The notes: generated by a model not told the origin, from the sequence alone. Numbered from the stretch's first letter, positions 7,601 through 16,165 are shown. The stretch is DNA of 64,000 nt from Mesorhizobium hawassense (GCF_003289945.1 NZ_QMBP01000008.1:124001-188000), one strand, 5' to 3'. Translations and numbers: made by a program.

Positions 7601-9586
7601 CTACAACTCCATGCCGTCATCGGGGTCCAGCGAAACCTGACGCGCCACGCCCTCTGCGAGGCGAGCCAGACGTCGATTGCTGACGGCATCATCGTCGCCA
7701 TCATCCACCGGGTCGATCTCGAACTCGTTCTCGATCGCGGCCGTCTTCTCGACTGGCGGCGCGCGATTGAGTTCGGGCTGTTGGCGCTGCTCGGATCCCG
7801 TCGGATCTTCATCGTCCTGTCGCGGCGAACCTTGAGAAGCGTCGACCGCGCGGCCGGCCAGGACCGGCAGGTGGCTCCAATCATCGGGATGTCTCCCTTC
7901 CGTACGGACCAGTTCGGGTGGCGGCAGCACGCGCTCCTGGAAGCGGGCATCCTCGTAGTAGCGTACCTTCTTTGCTCGGATCGGCGGCGTACCCGCCACC
8001 ATCACGATCTCGTCGGTCGGTGGAAGCTGCATGACCTCTCCAGGGGTCAGCAACTGGCGGGCGGTCTCTTGCCTCGACACCATGAGATGTCCGAGCCAGG
8101 GCGACAGCCGGTGCCCGGCATAGTTCTTCATTGCCCGCATCTCGGTTGCGGTGCCGAGCGCGTCAGAGACACGCTTGGCGGTTCTTTCGTCGTTGGTCGC
8201 GAAGCTGATGCGAACATGACAGTTGTCGAGGATGGAGTTATTTGGGCCGTAAGCCTTTTCGATCTGATTCAGCGACTGAGCGATCAGGAAGCTCTTCAGC
8301 CCATAGCCTGCCATGAAGGCCAGCGCGCTCTCGAAGAAGTCGAGGCGGCCGAGCGCTGGAAACTCATCCAGCATGAGCAGCAACCGGTGGCGGCTAGTCT
8401 TTGTGTGCAGGTCCTCGGTCAGGCGACGTCCGATCTGGTTGAGGATGAGGCGTATGAGCGGCTTGGTCCGATTGATGTCGGATGGCGGCACGACCAGGTA
8501 GAGCGTCGCCGGTTGCTTGCCGCCGACGATGTCGGCGATCCGCCAGTCGCAGCGCCTTGTCACCTCGGCGACGACGGGATCGCGGTAGAGACCGAGGAAG
8601 GACATCGCGGTGGAGAGTACGCCCGACCGTTCATTGTCGGATTTGTTGAGCAGCTCGCGCGCAGCACTGGCGATGACCGGGTGCGGACCCGCTTCGCCAA
8701 GATGCGCGGTTCGCATCATCGCCGCCAGCGTCGATGCGATCGGACGCTTCGGATCGGAGAGGAACGCGGCAACGCCGGCCAGCGTCTTGTCCTTCTCGGC
8801 ATATAGGACATGGAGGATCGCGCCGACCAAGAGCGCGTGACTGGTCTTTTCCCAGTGGTTTCGCTTTTCCAGGCTTCCTTCTGGGTCGACCAGAATGTCG
8901 GCAATATTCTGGACGTCACGGACCTCCCATTCGCCGCGACGGACTTCCAGGAGTGGATTGTAGGCCGACGATTTCGAATTGGTCGGATCGAAGAGCAGCA
9001 CGCGACCGTGCAGAGCGCGGAAGCCGGCGGTGAGCTGCCAGTTCTCACCCTTGATGTCGTGGACGATCGCGGAACCCGGCCAGGCAAACAGCGAAGGCAC
9101 CACCAGGCCGACGCCCTTGCCGGACCGGGTCGGAGCGAAGCACAGCACATGCTCGGGTCCATCGTGGCGCAAGTAGTGGTGATCGTAGCGCCCGAGCACG
9201 ACGCCGTCGGCGCCGAGCAGACCAGCCGCCTCCACTTCCCTCTTTCCGGCCCATCGAGCCGAACCATAGGTGTAGACATTTTTGACTTCACGCGCCCGCC
9301 ACACCGACATGCCGATCGCAACAGTGATCGAGAGGAAGCCCCCTGACACGGCGATCAGGCCGCCTTCCACGAAAACATCCGGAGCGTAGGCGTCGTAAAA
9401 GTACCACCACCAGAACAGGGAAGGCGGATAGTAGACGGGCAGGCCGGCCAGATCGAACCAGGGCGGCCCGAGTTGTGCCTGGTAGCCAAGTCTCCACGCG
9501 GTCCATTGCGTCGCTGTCCAGATCGTCAACAGGACGATCAGGAAGACCGTGAGTATCTGGCCCCAGAGGATTTTGGTGGCGGACAT
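7601..9586 (-). CDS. traG: TraG/VirD4 type IV coupling protein
   Basis: A 661-residue inner-membrane ATPase that brings the relaxase-DNA complex to the secretion channel. The N-terminus has two membrane segments (LTVFLIVLLTIWTATQW at residues 11-27 and a second near residues 70-100). Walker A is APTRSGKGVGLVVPSL and Walker B is LLLMLDEFPALG. I chose MSATKILWG at 9586, 22 bp after the relaxase stop; the frame extends upstream into the relaxase gene. It forms one unit with the relaxase gene before it and the copG-like gene after it. Confidence 0.95.
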   Translation of the reverse strand: MSATKILWGQILTVFLIVLLTIWTATQWTAWRLGYQAQLGPPWFDLAGLPVYYPPSLFWWWYFYDAYAPDVFVEGGLIAVSGGFLSITVAIGMSVWRAREVKNVYTYGSARWAGKREVEAAGLLGADGVVLGRYDHHYLRHDGPEHVLCFAPTRSGKGVGLVVPSLFAWPGSAIVHDIKGENWQLTAGFRALHGRVLLFDPTNSKSSAYNPLLEVRRGEWEVRDVQNIADILVDPEGSLEKRNHWEKTSHALLVGAILHVLYAEKDKTLAGVAAFLSDPKRPIASTLAAMMRTAHLGEAGPHPVIASAARELLNKSDNERSGVLSTAMSFLGLYRDPVVAEVTRRCDWRIADIVGGKQPATLYLVVPPSDINRTKPLIRLILNQIGRRLTEDLHTKTSRHRLLLMLDEFPALGRLDFFESALAFMAGYGLKSFLIAQSLNQIEKAYGPNNSILDNCHVRISFATNDERTAKRVSDALGTATEMRAMKNYAGHRLSPWLGHLMVSRQETARQLLTPGEVMQLPPTDEIVMVAGTPPIRAKKVRYYEDARFQERVLPPPELVRTEGRHPDDWSHLPVLAGRAVDASQGSPRQDDEDPTGSEQRQQPELNRAPPVEKTAAIENEFEIDPVDDGDDDAVSNRRLARLAEGVARQVSLDPDDGMEL

Positions 9587-9608
9587 GGCATGATCCCTTC
9601 TTGTGTCC

Positions 9609-11348
9609 TTACAGGCCAAGCCCCCGCTTGCGGCCAAAGCTCCAGTTGACACCTCCGCCATCACGGGAGACACCGGAGACATGCTGGCCGAGATGTTTTT
9701 CGAGCGAGGGCGTCCAGGGCACGAGTTGAAAGCCAAGGCCGTCGTCGACCATGGCAAAGCGGCCGGAAGCAAGCGACAAGCGCTGGCGATAGATGCCGGC
9801 GACATAGGCTCCGCTGGCAGGACGGTTGAACGGTTGTCCGGACTCAGCCGCGAGCTTCGCACCAACCAGTTCGAGTTCCCGGCGGCGCAACGTCTCGATC
9901 AGGTTGCTGGTGAAAACGACCCGCGCACCCAAACGCTTCGCAAGGCCTGCGCTGACCAGGTAATCGGCCCGCTGATCCAAAGCCTCATGAACCTCGGCGC
10001 CGAAGCCTGTCGCGCTCAAGGCAGCAGGCTCGCGAGCGATGGCCTGCCGGTCGAGCCAGGTCGCTCCCGCTGCCGTGACCTGCTCATGCACATCAATGTC
10101 GGAGCGGACGGCGAGTGCAACCCTGCGCCGGCCCCTCTCATCTTCGAAGCTGCGCAATTCGACGATCGACCCTGGCAGGCCGTCCCCGGTTGCCTCCAGA
10201 TCGCCAAGTCTGATGTGGTGCGTGCGTCCATCGACGCCGTCGACGACCGCATAGGCAGTGCCCCTCAGCTCGTCGTCTAGACCGCGATCAAGCAGCCGCC
10301 CGACAATGGGTGTATCGAGGCTTTCGGCGGCCAAGACATAACCGCCCGACCCACGCTCGATCCCGCGCTCGGTCAACGCGCGGTGCATTCGTTTGATGAT
10401 GTCGCCACGCTCGCCGAGCGCGCGCAGGGTCGTCTCGGCCCTGTCGTCAATCACCCATTGGCCAGGCGCAATCTCATCGGCAAGACCAAGGGCTTTGAGC
10501 TTGCGCAGGCGGCCGACCTTCTGCACGTGATACTGGTCGGGCGGCCCTTTGGCACTTGGGGCAAGTTCGATGAAGCCGGGGCGCGCAACGTCGCGGAGCA
10601 GCCGACGGTCTAGCTGGGTCCAGCGTTCGGCTTCGATCTGCCGCTGCAGATTGCGGCGGATGTCGAGATCGGAGCGAGGCCCGAGTTCCTGGGTAACGAG
10701 ATCGGCGGCTCGGGCACGCATCCCTTCCTTGATGTAGTCGCGTGATATGACGAGATCTTGCCCGTCGCCTGTGCGGCCGCGCAGGATGACGTGGATATGG
10801 GGATTGTCGGTGTTCCAGTGGTCTGCCGCGACCCAATCGAGCTTCGTGCCGAGATCCTTCTCCATCTGCCCCATCAGGTCGCGGGTGAAGGATTTGAGGT
10901 CCGACATCTCCGGCGCATCCTCTGGCGAGACGATGAAGCGTAAATGGTGGCGATCACCATCACAGCGTTCGGCAAACACCTTGACGTTGGCATCATCAGC
11001 TTCGGGGCCGAACATGCGGGCCTTTTGCCCGTCACGGGTCACGCCCTCGCGTTGCAGGTAGGAAAGGTGTCCGGCGAGCGGCACGGAACGCGCAGAGTGA
11101 CGAACGACGCGGGTCTTGATGACCGTGACGCGCGAGCGGCCGGTCAGAAGGCGGTTGGCCTGGATGTTGGCGATCCGGCCCCGGCCGAAGCGCGATCGGT
11201 TGCCAGGGCTGATTTGACCGGTGCGGGAGATGCTTCCGCCGGCTTTCTTCGCCGCCGCCAGTGCCTGTGCGATGAACGGCCGCACGGCCTGATCGCGGCT
11301 GGAGCGAATGCGACCCGGTCGGATGCGAAGCTCGCGCTCATCGGCCAT
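9609..11348 (-). CDS. VirD2-family relaxase with DUF3363 (RlxS-like)
   Basis: A 579-residue relaxase that nicks oriT and pilots the DNA strand. The N-terminal part has GHLSYLQREGV, whose tyrosine is a candidate nucleophile, then HLRFIVSPEDA and the metal-binding histidine triad DHWNTDNPHIHVILRG. The C-terminal half matches the DUF3363 region. I chose MADERELRIRP at 11348; the frame stays open upstream but without homology. This architecture matches RlxS of the Mesorhizobium symbiosis ICE, which fits the FseA/RdfS-like genes upstream. It is followed by traG after 22 bp. Confidence 0.9.
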   Translation of the reverse strand: MADERELRIRPGRIRSSRDQAVRPFIAQALAAAKKAGGSISRTGQISPGNRSRFGRGRIANIQANRLLTGRSRVTVIKTRVVRHSARSVPLAGHLSYLQREGVTRDGQKARMFGPEADDANVKVFAERCDGDRHHLRFIVSPEDAPEMSDLKSFTRDLMGQMEKDLGTKLDWVAADHWNTDNPHIHVILRGRTGDGQDLVISRDYIKEGMRARAADLVTQELGPRSDLDIRRNLQRQIEAERWTQLDRRLLRDVARPGFIELAPSAKGPPDQYHVQKVGRLRKLKALGLADEIAPGQWVIDDRAETTLRALGERGDIIKRMHRALTERGIERGSGGYVLAAESLDTPIVGRLLDRGLDDELRGTAYAVVDGVDGRTHHIRLGDLEATGDGLPGSIVELRSFEDERGRRRVALAVRSDIDVHEQVTAAGATWLDRQAIAREPAALSATGFGAEVHEALDQRADYLVSAGLAKRLGARVVFTSNLIETLRRRELELVGAKLAAESGQPFNRPASGAYVAGIYRQRLSLASGRFAMVDDGLGFQLVPWTPSLEKHLGQHVSGVSRDGGGVNWSFGRKRGLGL

Positions 11349-11591
11349 GCCGTTGTCCCGCAACGTGGAAAAGAGGATGCCGATACAAAGCCTTGGGTAT
11401 TCGACGCACATTGCGCCGAATGACCGCAATGTGCGCAGAGCACCTGAAAATCCCCAAAAACCAACCGACCGGCCAGCACACAATGTGTGGGCTTTTATCT
11501 AGCCATCCCTCGGTTGTTTTGCCTGCCTCTCCCCTCCGCGCACGCCTTGCTACGACAGAGCACGAGACTGTGCGAAAAGCGCTCACGCGGC
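11349..11591. other. Candidate origin of transfer upstream of the relaxase gene
   Basis: A 243-bp gene-free stretch between the transglycosylase and relaxase genes. It holds a perfect 10-bp inverted repeat, GCACATTGCG at 11406-11415 and CGCAATGTGC at 11425-11434 with 9 bp between, and a second small palindrome CACACAATGTGTG at 11477-11489. Inverted repeats beside the relaxase gene are typical of oriT. The nic site cannot be named from sequence. Confidence 0.45.
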
Positions 11592-12365
11592 TCATTGCGC
11601 GGGCCTTTCACTTGCTTTGGGCACAAACACGCCGGGTGAGCGAGGTTCGGCGTCAACCAGTCCTTCCTTGGGCACAGACTCTGAACCATCATCGCGGGAA
11701 CGTCGCAGTTGCAGCAAACGGTCGGTGGGCCGGTCGCCCGGCTGCACAACGAAGAGCGGTGCCTGCTTCCAATTGTGCTGTGTCGGGATTGCCCGACTAA
11801 CAGCTTCCCCAGCGCGGTCATTGCCGATGGCGGATGTAACAACGGTGACGTAGGCGCGCGTTTCGCGAGGCAGCCGCCTGCCTTGCAGTGAGGCCTCGTA
11901 ACGTCCGGGGCCGGCATTGTAGGCGGCGATCCAGCCGGGCGATCCGTAGCGGTCGAGCAGCTCGCGGATATAGGCCGAGCCGGCAATGATGTTGTCGTGC
12001 GGATCATAGGGATCGCCGCCAAGACCATACCGGACGCGAAGATCGGACCAGGTATCGGGCACTATCTGCATGAGACCCATGGCGCCCTTGCGCGATGTGG
12101 CGCGTTGGTCGCCGGCACTTTCGGCGATGAGAACGGCGTGGATCCAGGCGGCCGGAAGCCGAAAGCGCCTCGCCGCTTCCGCGATGTGGACGTCATAGAG
12201 TTTGCGCGCCGACGGCAAGACGACTGCTGGGTTCTGCGCCAGGGCGTGCGCGGAGGCCAGGCAGAGGATGCTGAGCCCGCCAAGCAGAACGAGCGTTGTA
12301 CGCCGGCATTTGCGAGGCGGCGAGGACGCTCCCGGCTGGGGCGTCGGCCGGCGGCGCGCCGACAT
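11592..12365 (-). CDS. VirB1-like lytic transglycosylase
   Basis: A 257-residue SLT-type muramidase that opens peptidoglycan for the transfer channel. A signal peptide (LVLLGGLSILCLASAHALAQ, about residues 25-44) exports it. The catalytic Glu is in VLIAESAGDQ, followed by GAMGLMQIVPDTW and AAYNAGPGRYEA, the usual family blocks. I use the ATG at 12365, which overlaps the DUF736 stop as TGATG; a GTG one codon earlier is equally possible. It belongs to the mobilisation operon. Confidence 0.92.
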   Translation of the reverse strand: MSARRRPTPQPGASSPPRKCRRTTLVLLGGLSILCLASAHALAQNPAVVLPSARKLYDVHIAEAARRFRLPAAWIHAVLIAESAGDQRATSRKGAMGLMQIVPDTWSDLRVRYGLGGDPYDPHDNIIAGSAYIRELLDRYGSPGWIAAYNAGPGRYEASLQGRRLPRETRAYVTVVTSAIGNDRAGEAVSRAIPTQHNWKQAPLFVVQPGDRPTDRLLQLRRSRDDGSESVPKEGLVDAEPRSPGVFVPKASERPAQ

Positions 12366-12703
12366 CACTTGTCCTTCTCTGCGCGGTCACGCGGGCGCGA
12401 CCATTGCAGGGACCAGTACTTCTTGTCGTCGCCGTTCTGGAACAGATAGGCGCGGATCGGCTGCGCGAAAGTCGGGTCATCTAGTTGCAGCGTTACGAAC
12501 TCGCCGGCCTTTTCGCTGGAGTGTTTCCAACCGGCGCCAATCGCGGTGCCGTCTTCTGCGCCAGCGTGCACACGATAGTCGGGCGCATTGTCCGCATCGC
12601 TCGCTTCCGCCGCGACGATCGCGACTTCGAGGTCAAGGCTGAGCGTGCGGATTCGACCCGAGTACCCGGTCTGATGGCGCATGAACTCTCCGATCTGTGG
12701 CAT
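12365..12703 (-). CDS. DUF736 family protein (first copy)
   Basis: A 112-residue protein of a family found almost only on rhizobial and related conjugative elements. Conserved blocks include IGEFMRHQTGYSGRIRTL, an Ala/Glu-rich middle and a C-terminal KYWSLQWSRPRD. The function is unknown. A second, diverged copy lies at 15668-15994. This copy is coupled to the transglycosylase gene and follows traF after a 69-bp gap. Confidence 0.88.
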   Translation of the reverse strand: MPQIGEFMRHQTGYSGRIRTLSLDLEVAIVAAEASDADNAPDYRVHAGAEDGTAIGAGWKHSSEKAGEFVTLQLDDPTFAQPIRAYLFQNGDDKKYWSLQWSRPRDRAEKDK

Positions 12704-12772
12704 GTTCTGTCTCCTTGCTTTGATGATTGCGGTGACGATCGAACGGCACGCTAGGCGCCGCCGGTGGCGCGC

Positions 12773-13318
12773 TCACCGCGCTGGCGCACGCCATTGGAAG
12801 CGGCCGCCGCCCTGGTCGTCCGTCCACAACGGAACCGCGCGGCCGACGATGTGGTCTGTCGGGAGGAGGCCGAAATAACGTCCGTCGAAGCTGTCGCGAA
12901 CCTGGCGGTTCATCACGAAAACGGCGCCGACGGGAATGCGACGGCAGCCCTGCCAATCTGGCAGGTCGCGACCAGCGCGATCGCGCTTGAGCGCTTGGCC
13001 GACTTCGATGCCGTCAACTGATATGGCCAGCAGATTCCGACACACGGTTTGGCCAGAACCCGCAACGATGTGCTTGAGCAACAGCGCGCCCCTCGGCAGA
13101 TAGCCGCGCTCGGCAAGCAATGTTGCGAGCGGTTCGGGCGGCGCAACGGCAACGAGATCGGGCGCCGAAAACGGCACGCCGCCATCTATCCGGTACAGGC
13201 CGATTGGTGTGCTGGCTGAAGCGTTCCAGATGAACCTTGGCGATACCGCAGTGACTGCCGGATAGAGTGCGGCCGTGGTCGCCAGTGTCGTCGCGAGGGC
13301 AATCGCGGACCGGGTCAT
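12773..13318 (-). CDS. traF: TraF-type S26 signal peptidase for conjugation
   Basis: A 181-residue membrane-anchored protease that processes the pilin. A single hydrophobic segment (residues 5-25) is followed by NASASTPIGLYRI, which carries the catalytic serine box, and GALLLKHIVAGSG with the catalytic lysine. The C-terminal DSFDGRYFGLLP matches S26 proteins. Its ATG overlaps the DUF2840 stop (ATGA at 13315-13318). The likely substrate is TrbC (3460-3786). Confidence 0.93.
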   Translation of the reverse strand: MTRSAIALATTLATTAALYPAVTAVSPRFIWNASASTPIGLYRIDGGVPFSAPDLVAVAPPEPLATLLAERGYLPRGALLLKHIVAGSGQTVCRNLLAISVDGIEVGQALKRDRAGRDLPDWQGCRRIPVGAVFVMNRQVRDSFDGRYFGLLPTDHIVGRAVPLWTDDQGGGRFQWRAPAR

Positions 13319-13833
13319 AGCTGGACCCGCTGACGCAGGACGTAGGCTCGGTGAAGGTCCCAAGTGTAAGCGCGCGGCTCCAGCCCCGCCGTCGATCGGT
13401 TGTGGAAGTGTCGCCAGTGATCGGGCGAAACCGCTTCAAGGTTGATGCCGAGTTGCTCGATGCCGTCGATCGCCTGCAGCACCCGCTCCACCTTGGGCCA
13501 GCCTTCAGCCTTGAGCAGGATGTCGCCGCCGGGTCGCACGAAAGGCAGCGTCTGATGGGCTTCACCGTTAGCGACCGCGCGAACGATGTCGACGCGGGAA
13601 ATGATCGTGCCGAAGTCGTTCGCGGCCCAGCGAACGAAGGCGAAGACTGTACCCGGACGAAACGAGACGATGCGCCGGTGGCGGTCGAGCACCTTCTCCT
13701 GAGCGACCGAACCGAAGCGTATCCAGTACTCGATCTTCTTCTCGACCCATGTCAGCTCGACGTGAGATAAGCCGTCATCGTCCATCACGCTGAGCAGCGT
13801 TCGGTTTGAACGGAAGTCAACGACGGGGCCCAT
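13315..13833 (-). CDS. DUF2840 family protein
   Basis: A 172-residue protein of unknown function that almost always sits directly before traF on rhizobial conjugative elements. It starts MGPVVDFRSNRTLLSV; family-like parts are VEKKIEYWIRFGSVAQEKV and the C-terminal AYTWDLHRAYVLRQRVQ. No signal peptide or membrane segment is seen. It overlaps traF by 4 bp and is probably co-transcribed with the RdfS-like gene upstream. Confidence 0.85.
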   Translation of the reverse strand: MGPVVDFRSNRTLLSVMDDDGLSHVELTWVEKKIEYWIRFGSVAQEKVLDRHRRIVSFRPGTVFAFVRWAANDFGTIISRVDIVRAVANGEAHQTLPFVRPGGDILLKAEGWPKVERVLQAIDGIEQLGINLEAVSPDHWRHFHNRSTAGLEPRAYTWDLHRAYVLRQRVQL

Positions 13834-13933
13834 TGGCCGTCTCCTGTTTGCGCAAAGCTTTCCGCTATGCATGTTTGCTGGAGGGGCGCGCGAGTGGCGG
13901 TCGGCCGCGCGCTTTGCGCGGCGCAGCCGCAGC

Positions 13934-14215
13934 TCAGCGCCCGCGCCATCCGGTCGATGCGAGCGCCGCCGGGGGATGACGCTTGGCTGGAAGCACGGAA
14001 CCGCGCGGGTCCGATGTCGAGGTCATCGCGCCGCGCTCGGCCCAGGCCTGCAGATCCTCGACGGCGTAAACGACGCGGCCGCCAAGTTTGCGGTAGGCCG
14101 GACCGGTACCGTAAGTGCGGTGCTTTTCGAGGGTTCGAGAAGACAGGCTGAGGAACGCGGCAGCCTCCTTGGTGCGCAGAAATCGCGGCGGCAAAACGGC
14201 TAGATCTGGTCGCAT
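13934..14215 (-). CDS. rdfS: Small HTH protein, probable excisionase (RdfS-like)
   Basis: A 93-residue protein with a winged HTH of the MerR/excisionase type: RFLRTKEAAAFLSLSSRTLE, then TGPAYRKLGGRVVYAVEDLQ. The position, immediately before DUF2840 and traF and downstream of the FseA-like gene, matches RdfS of ICEMlSymR7A, the recombination directionality factor that makes the integrase excise the element and also turns on the transfer genes. Function is inferred from family and order. Another small HTH gene lies next to the integrase (31305-31556) and could also take part. Confidence 0.75.
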   Translation of the reverse strand: MRPDLAVLPPRFLRTKEAAAFLSLSSRTLEKHRTYGTGPAYRKLGGRVVYAVEDLQAWAERGAMTSTSDPRGSVLPAKRHPPAALASTGWRGR

Positions 14216-14341
14216 AATCGGGCCTCCATGGGGTTTCGGCGAACCGCTGGCGCTCAGCGGCGGACGACGATCACAGTGGCGGAAAGGTGGCTTCGAAGGG
14301 GATGGGGAAGATTGGGGGGCCTGAAATACCCACCCCAGGCG

Positions 14342-15107
14342 CTAGGACCGCTTGCGATGGCTCAGCAATTGCAGATAACCGCCGGCGATCATGGCTCCGC
14401 CACCCTTGACGAGACCGACCACGGTGTCGCGCAAGGATGAGGTTTTCCACGGAGCGGAGGCAACACGCCCCGTCCCATAGAAAGCAGTCGCAATGTCGCG
14501 GTAGCTGGCTCCGTTGGTACGACCATCGGCGGCCCGCATCATCAGGCGCAGGCGGCGCCTTTGCTGGATTGTCATTCGCGTGTCGGCAGGCACAGGCCGC
14601 TTGTGATAGGCACGCCAGAAACGGACGAGAGCCTCCACCCGTCCGAGCGTGTGCGAATCCAGCGGGATCATGGCAGCCAGGGATCTCTCCGCGTCGCTCC
14701 CGGGAAGGAGGAGAAGCTGCGTTGCTATCTCGCCACCATGAACGACATGCGCTCCTTGCGGGCTGTCGCGATGGCCACCGATCCCAACGAGCACCGTAGA
14801 GGATTCGGATGACAGGAAATCCGGCGACGGCGCCAAGGTAAGCACCGCAGGATCGGCAAGAGGCGACCACAGAACGTTTTGCGTCAATGCGGACAGGTCA
14901 GGCCGGGCCGCGAAATCGCAACCCCCAGCGTCTCTGCACTTCTGTTGGGAACGGTTTCGTTTCTGCTCCCGAGCGCACAAGCGCCAGGTAGTGCCGCTGA
15001 TAAGAATTTGAGCGGCGTAGACATTCCCAGGCGAGTCCTTCGATTGGCAAGCTGTCAAAGAAGTCGTAGCTGTTATCGTCCCCCCAACGCGACGTGTTTG
15101 GCTTCAT
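14342..15107 (-). CDS. fseA: FseA-like excision activator (DUF6499 + DUF2285), likely +1 frameshift
   Basis: Two overlapping frames encode one expected protein. The first (15107-14898, 69 aa) starts MKPNTSRWGDDNSYDFFDSL, a DUF6499-type N-terminus, and stops after RRWGLRFRGPA. The second runs to 14342 with DUF2285 features (DLSALTQNVLWSPLADPAVL and later PADTRMTIQQRRRLRLMMRA). Skipping one base after the UUU codon at 14915-14913 (UUU C, re-pairing with UUC) joins them as WGLRF-AARPDLSA and gives 254 residues, the usual length of single-frame relatives. FseA of ICEMlSymR7A is made by +1 frameshifting of two such ORFs and activates rdfS. An ordinary mutation or sequencing error is the alternative. 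Confidence 0.7.
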
Positions 15108-15194
15108 CGTGTCGGTCCTCATCAAACTGCAAGTCGTGCCTGCATCGATTCCGGGCGATTGGCATTGGCGGAAGACCCTGGATGCACATCGCGT

Positions 15195-15211
15195 GATGCC
15201 TTTTCGGCATC
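15195..15211. promoter_or_regulatory. 17-bp palindrome upstream of the fseA-like gene
   Basis: GATGCCTTTTCGGCATC, a 6-5-6 inverted repeat that extends to GTGATGCC...GGCATCAC (15193-15213). Its near end is 88 bp from the fseA-like start. The same palindrome lies 86 bp before the neighbouring DUF2285 gene (15577-15593), so a shared DNA-binding regulator is likely. It is also just past the stop of that neighbour, so a role as an RNA hairpin is not excluded. Confidence 0.55.
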
Positions 15212-15230
15212 ACCGGGGCGACAATGTTGG

Positions 15231-15491
15231 CTAGGTGTCGGTCTTGCGCAGAAGAAGCCGATAACCGATTCGTGTCATCCAGCGCGCCCGCGCAAGATGG
15301 CTGTCGTGAACCTGTCGGGCACGCTGCGGCTCCTCTTTCGGATCGATCCCGAAGAGGATCCTGACCACCTCGCGCCAATCGGCGCCGTCGGCGTCGGCGT
15401 CAAACAGGCGCATGTAGAGCTTGATATGGTTACGATCATAATCGGTGAGTTCTTCACCGGTGGGCGCGGTGTCGTCGAACGGCTCGATCAT
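15231..15491 (-). CDS. DUF2285-only small protein, QseM-like
   Basis: An 86-residue protein starting MIEPFDDTAPTGEELTDYDR and consisting of one DUF2285 domain (YMRLFDADADGADWREVVRI, then SHLARARWMTRIGYRLLLR). I chose this start because GGGAG lies 8 bp upstream; MSRALGVKI 27 bp earlier is less likely. QseM of ICEMlSymR7A, the antiactivator that binds TraR and FseA, is also a short DUF2285 protein, and this gene sits directly before the FseA-like gene. Such small DUF2285 proteins are widespread on rhizobial elements, so antiactivation is an inference. Confidence 0.72.
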   Translation of the reverse strand: MIEPFDDTAPTGEELTDYDRNHIKLYMRLFDADADGADWREVVRILFGIDPKEEPQRARQVHDSHLARARWMTRIGYRLLLRKTDT

Positions 15492-15576
15492 GATTTTCAC
15501 TCCCAACGCGCGAGACATAAATGAAGTTCTTACAGATGTCGCGGTGGCTGCGGAGGCCGCTTTTCGAGCATCACAC

Positions 15577-15593
15577 GATGCCAAGTCGGCATC
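15577..15593. promoter_or_regulatory. 17-bp palindrome upstream of the DUF2285-only gene
   Basis: GATGCCAAGTCGGCATC has the same half-sites and 5-bp spacer as 15195-15211. It lies 86 bp before the start at 15491. A common regulator for activator and possible antiactivator is the simplest reading. Confidence 0.55.
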
Positions 15594-15625
15594 GCCAACC
15601 ACTGCGCACCATCTGGCTTCCGCAC

Positions 15626-15658
15626 GAGGTCCCGCCCGGATGAACCGGGCGGGACCTC
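15626..15658 (-). terminator. Strong hairpin after the DUF736 gene
   Basis: A perfect 14-bp stem (GAGGTCCCGCCCGG and its complement) with a 5-nt loop lies 9 bp past the DUF736 stop. No U-run follows on either strand, so it may mark a processed or stabilised mRNA end rather than a classical terminator. Confidence 0.5.
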
Positions 15659-15667
15659 TGAAGCCTC

Positions 15668-15994
15668 CTATTCTGCGTTGCGGCGGCTCGGACGGGACCA
15701 GATCAGGCTGTGGGCCTCATCGTCCTCGTCGCTGAAGAGGTTGGCGAAGATCGGGTTGGTGAAGCTCGGATCGTCGAGCTTGAGGCCCAGATAGTCGCGG
15801 CCTTCGTTGGACTTTTTGGCCCAGGCGGCGCCGATCTCGGCGCGGCCGACGAAGACCCGGTGGCTGGGGGCGTTCTCGCCGTTGGCGCGGGTTTCGGGGA
15901 CGATGCGGACGCCGCGGGCCTGAACGCTGAGAGTGACGATTTCGCCAGTGAACTCGTTGTTGCCGGACTTCTTGAAGGTGCCGATGGTAGCCAT
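15668..15994 (-). CDS. DUF736 family protein (second copy)
   Basis: A 108-residue protein starting MATIGTFKKSGNNEFTGEIV and ending in HSLIWSRPSRRNAE, the standard DUF736 form and closer to the family consensus than the copy at 12365-12703. The role is unknown; the family tracks with conjugative elements of Rhizobiales and Sphingomonadales. It has a long 5' leader (15995-16165) that is repeated in front of the DUF2493 gene at 25059-25988. Confidence 0.92.
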   Translation of the reverse strand: MATIGTFKKSGNNEFTGEIVTLSVQARGVRIVPETRANGENAPSHRVFVGRAEIGAAWAKKSNEGRDYLGLKLDDPSFTNPIFANLFSDEDDEAHSLIWSRPSRRNAE

Positions 15995-16165
15995 GATAGT
16001 TCTCCTCGATCCTGTCTGTTTCGAGCCGCACCATTGCGGTCTCGATGGTGGTCAAAAGGTCGGAGGCGATTGACGGCGCACCCTTTGGGCCGAAGCGAAG
16101 CGGAGGATGGCGCGGGAGCGACTTTGTTGTTGCGCGAGGAATGACGGCGCAGCCGGCAGGGGAAG
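15995..16165 (-). promoter_or_regulatory. Conserved 5' leader of the DUF736 gene
   Basis: Reading on the + strand, CCGCACCATTGCGG (16026-16039), GGGCCGAAGCGAAGCGGAGG (16087-16106) followed by ATGGCG, a TTTGTT word and GGCGCAGCC occur here and, in the same order, in 25989-26190 upstream of the DUF2493 gene. The CCGCAC..GTGCGG-type part can fold as a hairpin near the start codon. Two otherwise unrelated ICE genes with the same leader point to a shared control element. Confidence 0.55.

Noticed and set aside
14342..15107. Two independent genes instead of one frameshifted gene
   Set aside because: The second frame has no good start of its own at the domain border, and joining at UUU C gives exactly the length and order of single-frame relatives.
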